This document shows, piece after piece, positions 60,479 through 64,000 of a stretch of DNA of 64,000 nucleotides; the first letter of the stretch is position 1; each line of letters opens with the position of its first letter. The stretch spans positions 1-64,000 of the forward strand of contig NZ_SMFP01000018.1 in the NCBI RefSeq assembly GCF_004348975.1. The letters run 5' to 3'. The position numbers and the translations under genes are program-made. The stretch is from Antarcticimicrobium sediminis. GTDB taxonomy: Bacteria; Pseudomonadota; Alphaproteobacteria; Rhodobacterales; Rhodobacteraceae. The notes under the pieces were generated by a model. The model made no database searches and was not told the DNA's origin. It saw nothing but the letters and a program-made list of their open reading frames with translations.

Positions 60479-60752
60479 TCAAGGGCCTTGGCGTCGTTAC
60501 CCCCAGCGGTAATCCAAGATATAGTTACAAGCCAAAGGGTTTCTAGGGGCGTGGTTGCCGTCTGATTGGCACGCAAGGCGAACCCAAGCATGATGCAAGG
60601 CTCGATAATATAGAATAGCTGCAGGTTATATATATTATCGAGCTTTGATAGCTGAAATTGAAAGCTCGGAAAGCGCAAATATAAAAAGGGAGGTATTGTT
60701 GCAAATATCGTCATGGGTTCTCTTCGCGAATCCCGTGGTGTAGCTAACGCGT
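60479..60752. repeat. AT-rich gap with 13-bp inverted repeat
   Basis: GCTCGATAATATA (60600-60612) and TATATTATCGAGC (60631-60643) are perfect inverted repeats around an 18-base spacer. The gap has lower GC than its surroundings. It may be an operator, a hairpin or the border of the 60.7-64 kb island. No gene is supported between 60479 and 60752. Confidence 0.5.
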
Positions 60753-60968
60753 ATGCTTAGCAATTGTGTTTATCACCCGACCGGAATGGCGGGCAGCGTC
60801 CCCTCAATAGTTCTAGCCCGTGGCGAAAGACCGAGCGTCGATCCGGAAGGTAGGCAGATGCGTGTAGACGGCTCGACGTTCCGGGATCTGTCTCGAAACC
60901 AGTCGGAAGAAGTGATATCTAGATGGCAACAGTGTGACAACGCCCTTGACATCATCCAAGAATATTAA
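60753..60968 (+). CDS. hypothetical small protein (up to 71 aa)
   Basis: A frame of up to 71 residues whose TAA overlaps the first base pairs of a strong terminator, as expected for a real short gene. Sequence such as DPEGRQMRVDGSTFRDLSRNQSEEVISRWQQCDNALDIIQEY looks protein-like. An ATG at 60786 is an alternative start. I see no clear ribosome-binding site and recognise no family. The terminator could instead serve the convergent membrane-protein gene. Confidence 0.35.
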   Translation: MLSNCVYHPTGMAGSVPSIVLARGERPSVDPEGRQMRVDGSTFRDLSRNQSEEVISRWQQCDNALDIIQEY

Positions 60969-60992
60969 AGGCCCCTCGCTTGAGGGGCCTTT
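60967..60992. terminator. bidirectional intrinsic terminator
   Basis: AAAGGCCCCTC (60967-60977) and GAGGGGCCTTT (60982-60992) form a perfect 11-pair stem with a GCTT loop. A/T flanks on both sides suit both the rightward short frame and the leftward operon ending at 61038. Confidence 0.85.
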
Positions 60993-61037
60993 GTCTCACA
61001 AGGCACACATTACCCCGGATAATGTTAGCTGTGTGAG

Positions 61038-61451
61038 TCATACATCGAAAAAGATCACTGCCGTTGCGCAGGCGAGCACGACAAGCATTACGCAGTTGCT
61101 GACCATCAACGCGAACTCGCTATTCAAGGCCGGCGGGTCTCCGAAGATCAGGAACAAGATCGTGATCACAAACAGCAAGCCTTGCAGCACTGCGAGAGTG
61201 CCAATTGCAAAAAAATGAATGAATGCGCTAATTGCGTAAACAATTTGCAGTGGTGCGGGGAAATCATCGCTGACCAAATTGAGCGCGCCCCAGGTGATAG
61301 CCGAAGCGATCCCGATCAGAGACCAGATCAAGCTCGGGTCACCGCCGTTCAATGCGGGGATGACGAAGAGCGCGCCGCAGACGCTCATCGACGTGACTGT
61401 CGCGAGCGCGATATGTGCAACGTTCACGCCGATCCATTTAACGATTTTCAT
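61038..61451 (-). CDS. small polytopic membrane protein
   Basis: 137 residues with four or five hydrophobic segments (about residues 8-33, 42-62, 68-105 and 113-135) and very few charges. The ATG has GAAAGGG upstream and lies 15 bases after the AAA+ gene, so the two form an operon ending at the terminator at 60967-60992. I recognise no family. Small membrane partners next to an ATPase can be effectors in defence modules, but that is only a suggestion. Confidence 0.7.
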   Translation of the reverse strand: MKIVKWIGVNVAHIALATVTSMSVCGALFVIPALNGGDPSLIWSLIGIASAITWGALNLVSDDFPAPLQIVYAISAFIHFFAIGTLAVLQGLLFVITILFLIFGDPPALNSEFALMVSNCVMLVVLACATAVIFFDV

Positions 61452-61466
61452 TTCGATACCCTTTCA

Positions 61467-62822
61467 TTAATGTAAGGTCGGCTGCGACTGCAGCGATCTG
61501 AATTCGTGAGCGAGTCGACCGAGACCGCGGAGGCTCATACGGTCGGATTCGATCTGCCGGCATACTTCGTCGATCACCTCGGGTTCAGCACCTACCGGCT
61601 CGAGTGTGCGCCAGACCAGTTCGGACAGGTTCTTCCCCCTAGGCGCTTCAATGCGGAAAACTTTGACGCGATCGAGGATCGGAGCCGGAACCAGGTCGGC
61701 ATCGTTGGCGGTTGCAATCCAGCCGCACCAGCTTAGATCGACTGTCGCTTGGAGTGACGGACACAAGAACGCTCGCGCCATGTCGCGCTGCAGTAGCGGC
61801 AGGAGCGCGTGAACAGGCGATCCACCATTCGTGCCCTTGCCGGCCTTGTCAATTTCGTCGATCACGATCACTGGGTTTGCATGCGGCGATGATGCGAGCG
61901 CCCGGACCGGCACACCCGGAGTTGAAGAAGACCAAGCGAATTCGGTTCCCGTAATGTCAAACGATGCGCTCCGCGCACTCATGTCGATCCGCGCACAAGT
62001 CAATCCAAGGATGTTGCAGAACAGCGTCGCGAAGTGGGTCTTCCCGGTTCCGGGATCACCGACAAGCAGGATCGGCGGAATCTCGATCCTTGGATGGGGG
62101 TCATCGATCAGCAAGATGTTGTGCCGCCATAGCCATTCGATCGGCTCCCTCATCCAGGGCGCGGCCGCGTAGGATTCAGCGATCATCTCGTCGAGGTGGT
62201 GCCGGTCATACGCACGCCTTAGCGGCATCGGCTCACTGAGCTGCGCGCGGAAGTGCTTGAGCGAGGAATCCTCGCGCTTCGCGGAGGAGCGCTCGGCCGC
62301 AGTAAAGATTACCACTTCGTTTTCCCGCTCTTCTGCGCTGCGCTTCGTCGATCGCTGAAGATCCCAGAGCGCGTCTTGCAGAATAAGTTCCTGGTTCTGC
62401 ACTTCCTGATCGACGTCGATCTCCCGCCGGCTCCGCCCTGCGAACTCCCCGAGACGGCGATCCCGGAGCTCACTGAGGATCCAGCTCAGGGAATGCCGGA
62501 AAAGCTCTTTCCGGTAGCGGATGAATTTGTAGAGATTCCTGCTCCCGTTTGGGGCCTTGCACTGCAACCACGCCAGTGAGTCGATGCTGTCGAGGTACGA
62601 CTTACACTCGATATCCCGGAGCTCTCGGGCGACGGACCGCGCTAGACGAGGAGACGACCACGGCTTGTACTTTGCGCGGACCTGCTGCTCTGCCGTCATG
62701 ATCTTGGACGGTACAACATCTTTGAGTTCGTCGTCTGCGATGTTGTAGCGCGCTCTAAAGATCGCGCTGGCGATCAAGCGCGAATACTGCGCGAACTGAC
62801 ACTTTTGGGCTTTTTTCGCCAT
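61467..62822 (-). CDS. AAA+ ATPase (Lon-like ATPase domain, no protease domain)
   Basis: About 451 residues. The first 200 are helical and basic. The C-terminal half is an AAA+ domain: Walker A LLVGDPGTGKTHFATLF, Walker B PVIVIDEIDKAGKG, sensor 1 GWIATANDADLVPAPILDRV and an arginine-finger-like region. The order and wording resemble the ATPase part of Lon, but no Ser-Lys protease domain follows. The ATG at 62822 with AAGGTGAG is preferred to 62924. It is operonic with the membrane protein downstream and lies opposite a Cro/CI-like regulator. Its role is unknown; a remodelling ATPase in a defence or mobile-element module is possible. Confidence 0.8.
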   Translation of the reverse strand: MAKKAQKCQFAQYSRLIASAIFRARYNIADDELKDVVPSKIMTAEQQVRAKYKPWSSPRLARSVARELRDIECKSYLDSIDSLAWLQCKAPNGSRNLYKFIRYRKELFRHSLSWILSELRDRRLGEFAGRSRREIDVDQEVQNQELILQDALWDLQRSTKRSAEERENEVVIFTAAERSSAKREDSSLKHFRAQLSEPMPLRRAYDRHHLDEMIAESYAAAPWMREPIEWLWRHNILLIDDPHPRIEIPPILLVGDPGTGKTHFATLFCNILGLTCARIDMSARSASFDITGTEFAWSSSTPGVPVRALASSPHANPVIVIDEIDKAGKGTNGGSPVHALLPLLQRDMARAFLCPSLQATVDLSWCGWIATANDADLVPAPILDRVKVFRIEAPRGKNLSELVWRTLEPVGAEPEVIDEVCRQIESDRMSLRGLGRLAHEFRSLQSQPTLH

Positions 62823-63062
62823 GGTACTCACCTTTTCCCAGAGGTTTCTTGGTAGGAGTCCCCGGTAACGATCCGGGCCGGACACGCTGATCTGGCGCCG
62901 CGGAGGTATAAGGCCCGCCTGCACACCTGTGCTGACTCCCGCAAAATTTCAGGCAGAAGATTCGGATTTTTGTCCGATACCAGACATCTGCAGTTCTACG
63001 AAATCGATGTCAGGGAATGCGCTGATGCAGAGTTCTCCCCACTTCACGCTGGCATCTGCGAT

Positions 63063-63236
63063 CTAGATCCCTGCGGCAGGGTGCTGGTGAGTGTAGTTAT
63101 CGAGCCAATCACAGGCTTGCTCGAGCACTGTGACGTGCCGATCCGGGATCTCGCCGCCCGGAACGAACAGCTCAAAAGGCTGAAATATATGTTCATATCG
63201 CAGCAAAATTGCGTACGTGGCCGGAGTCCAAGACAT
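63063..63236 (-). CDS. hypothetical small protein (57 aa)
   Basis: A short frame (TYAILLRYEHIFQPFELFVPGGEIPDRHVTVLEQACDWLDNY) starting at an ATG with AGAAGG ten bases upstream. A plus-strand frame (62970-63257) overlaps it and uses a TTG without a ribosome-binding site, so I prefer this one. No family is recognised. It is in the same direction as the AAA+ gene, 240 bases upstream. Confidence 0.4.
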   Translation of the reverse strand: MSWTPATYAILLRYEHIFQPFELFVPGGEIPDRHVTVLEQACDWLDNYTHQHPAAGI

Positions 63237-63461
63237 CGGGATATGACCTTCTATTGATCCGCACAAATCAAGCAGGGGTGCGGCTTCCTCAATAAGCGTG
63301 ACTGCGACCCGGTGTCCGGGTCAGCACGTTATATGCGTATGAAGCAAGCGTTGGTCATGAGCTGAAGCTACCCGGAAATCCGGAAATGGGTCAACCCTGA
63401 AAATGCAAGTTGACTCGAGTAATAATACAAAAATACATTTAACATACATTGAGGGACACAC

Positions 63462-63911
63462 ATGACCAACGAACACGAAGAGATCTACGACCCGGAGGTA
63501 TTTGACGGCCCCGAGCAGCACGATCAGGTGATTTCCGATCTGCTTGTACCGCAGCTTTTCCGGAAAGCTCTCGAAGAGGCGGACATCAATCAATCTGAGC
63601 TTGCCCGGAGGACTCGGCTCTCGCGCGATGCAATCAGCAGATATGCGACCGGGAGAACGCGGATCCCGGACAGCAAGCTCCTGATCATCGCTGAGGCGCT
63701 CGGCACCAAGCCTTCCCGAATCGTGCCTAAGAGAAAATCTCTGGACGGCATTCCGCTGCGTCGCCCGGAAGACCCGGACTTTACAATACGACCGGCAGGG
63801 AAACCTGGAATGGTTCGGCTAGAAATTTCCGCTGATATTGAACTCGAGATCGCGACGCAGATCGTTGCGATGATGACCAAGAAGATACCACGAAATGAAG
63901 AAGCCGGCTGA
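63462..63911 (+). CDS. XRE-family (Cro/CI-like) regulator
   Basis: 149 residues. A Cro/CI helix-turn-helix occupies residues 35-85: LFRKALEEADINQSELARRTRLSRDAISRYATGRTRIPDSKLLIIAEALGTKPSRIV. A C-terminal tail (FTIRPAGKPGMVRLEISADIELEIATQIVAMM) may mediate dimer formation. A GAGGGA site precedes the ATG, and the leader is AT-rich (63405-63450). Regulators of this layout sit next to integrase genes in prophages and integrative elements. It is divergent from the AAA+/membrane operon and probably represses it. Confidence 0.85.
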   Translation: MTNEHEEIYDPEVFDGPEQHDQVISDLLVPQLFRKALEEADINQSELARRTRLSRDAISRYATGRTRIPDSKLLIIAEALGTKPSRIVPKRKSLDGIPLRRPEDPDFTIRPAGKPGMVRLEISADIELEIATQIVAMMTKKIPRNEEAG

Positions 63912-64000
63912 CGACACGCCCTACCTTGCCCGGGTTTCTGGGCGCGATACCTAGCATATCCGGGACTGCAAAAAGCGGGTAGCCGCCTAATCTCGGGGTA
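63895..64000 (+). pseudogene. possible integrase start interrupted by a stop
   Basis: An ATG at 63895, overlapping the regulator's end, begins MKKPADDTPYLARVSGRDT followed by TAG at 63952-63954 and then HIRDCKKR. The pattern Y-L-x-R-x-x-G-x-x-W-x-I-R-D-x-x-K-R is how many alphaproteobacterial tyrosine integrases begin, with Trp where the stop is. This suggests a TGG-to-TAG change. The window ends before it can be confirmed. Confidence 0.3.

Noticed and set aside
62970-63257. 95-residue plus-strand frame upstream of the XRE regulator
   Set aside because: It starts at a TTG without ribosome-binding site and overlaps a minus-strand frame with a better start. Both are weak and I kept only the latter.

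Overview
The window reads as part of a large plasmid or chromid from an alphaproteobacterium, most likely Rhodobacteraceae (Roseobacter/Paracoccus-like). This rests on a complete repA-repB-repC replicon with its antisense RNA (35.6-39.2 kb), a plasmid-type tyrosine recombinase and a WGR protein beside it, many TRAP-type carboxylate transporters, high GC, and dense insertion-sequence debris. No rRNA, tRNA or CRISPR array was seen.

Layout. 0-3 kb: IS21-like and IS66 debris, an acidic orphan protein and a decayed gene. 3.1-12.1 kb: a divergent locus, with GntR regulator, isocitrate-lyase-superfamily lyase, small membrane protein and AbrB-type membrane protein leftwards, and tripartite tricarboxylate transporter TctC-TctB-TctA plus a divergent aconitase rightwards. 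12.2-13.2 kb: terminator and IS5 relic. 13.2-22.6 kb: a second divergent locus, with GntR regulator, enoyl-CoA hydratase and HMG-CoA-lyase-like enzyme leftwards, and MmgE/PrpD, acyl-CoA dehydrogenase, TRAP transporter DctPQM and CoA-transferase rightwards. It reads as uptake, activation and cleavage of a branched C5/C6 dicarboxylate. 22.6-34.6 kb: IS6, IS481 and IS110 debris around an aromatic/ketone block: a 3-hydroxybenzoate-4-monooxygenase-like flavoprotein, a 4-hydroxyacetophenone-monooxygenase-like Baeyer-Villiger enzyme, a MarR regulator with an extra C-terminal domain, a TAXI-TRAP transporter, a decayed LLM flavin oxidoreductase and an alpha/beta hydrolase. 35.6-41 kb: replication and plasmid maintenance. 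41-49.4 kb: a third CoA-linked locus, with LysR divergent from acyl-CoA dehydrogenase, CoA-transferase, TAXI-TRAP and a PcaF-like thiolase. 49.4-51 kb: IS110 fragment, a serine resolvase cut by IS66, and an IS66 fragment. 51-57.1 kb: a translationally coupled pair, a 1374-residue N6-adenine DNA methylase with a restriction-like N-terminus and a GHKL ATPase. They resemble two of the three parts of a Helicase-Methylase-ATPase (Hma-like) defence system, with no helicase in the window. 57.3-58.2 kb: intact IS6-family element. 58.2-60.5 kb: quinone/redox genes (WrbA-like, pirin, broken glutathionyl-hydroquinone reductase). 60.6-64 kb: a possible prophage-, defence- or integrative-element-like module with an AAA+ ATPase, a small membrane protein, a Cro/CI-like regulator and a possible integrase start carrying a stop.

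Overall the replicon is a catabolic cargo plasmid. Each of several loci joins a dedicated regulator, an uptake system and enzymes for one organic acid. Three of the four transporter operons carry a strong hairpin between the binding-protein gene and the membrane-subunit gene, probably to set subunit ratios. Insertion sequences border almost every block, which points to assembly by repeated cointegration and deletion.
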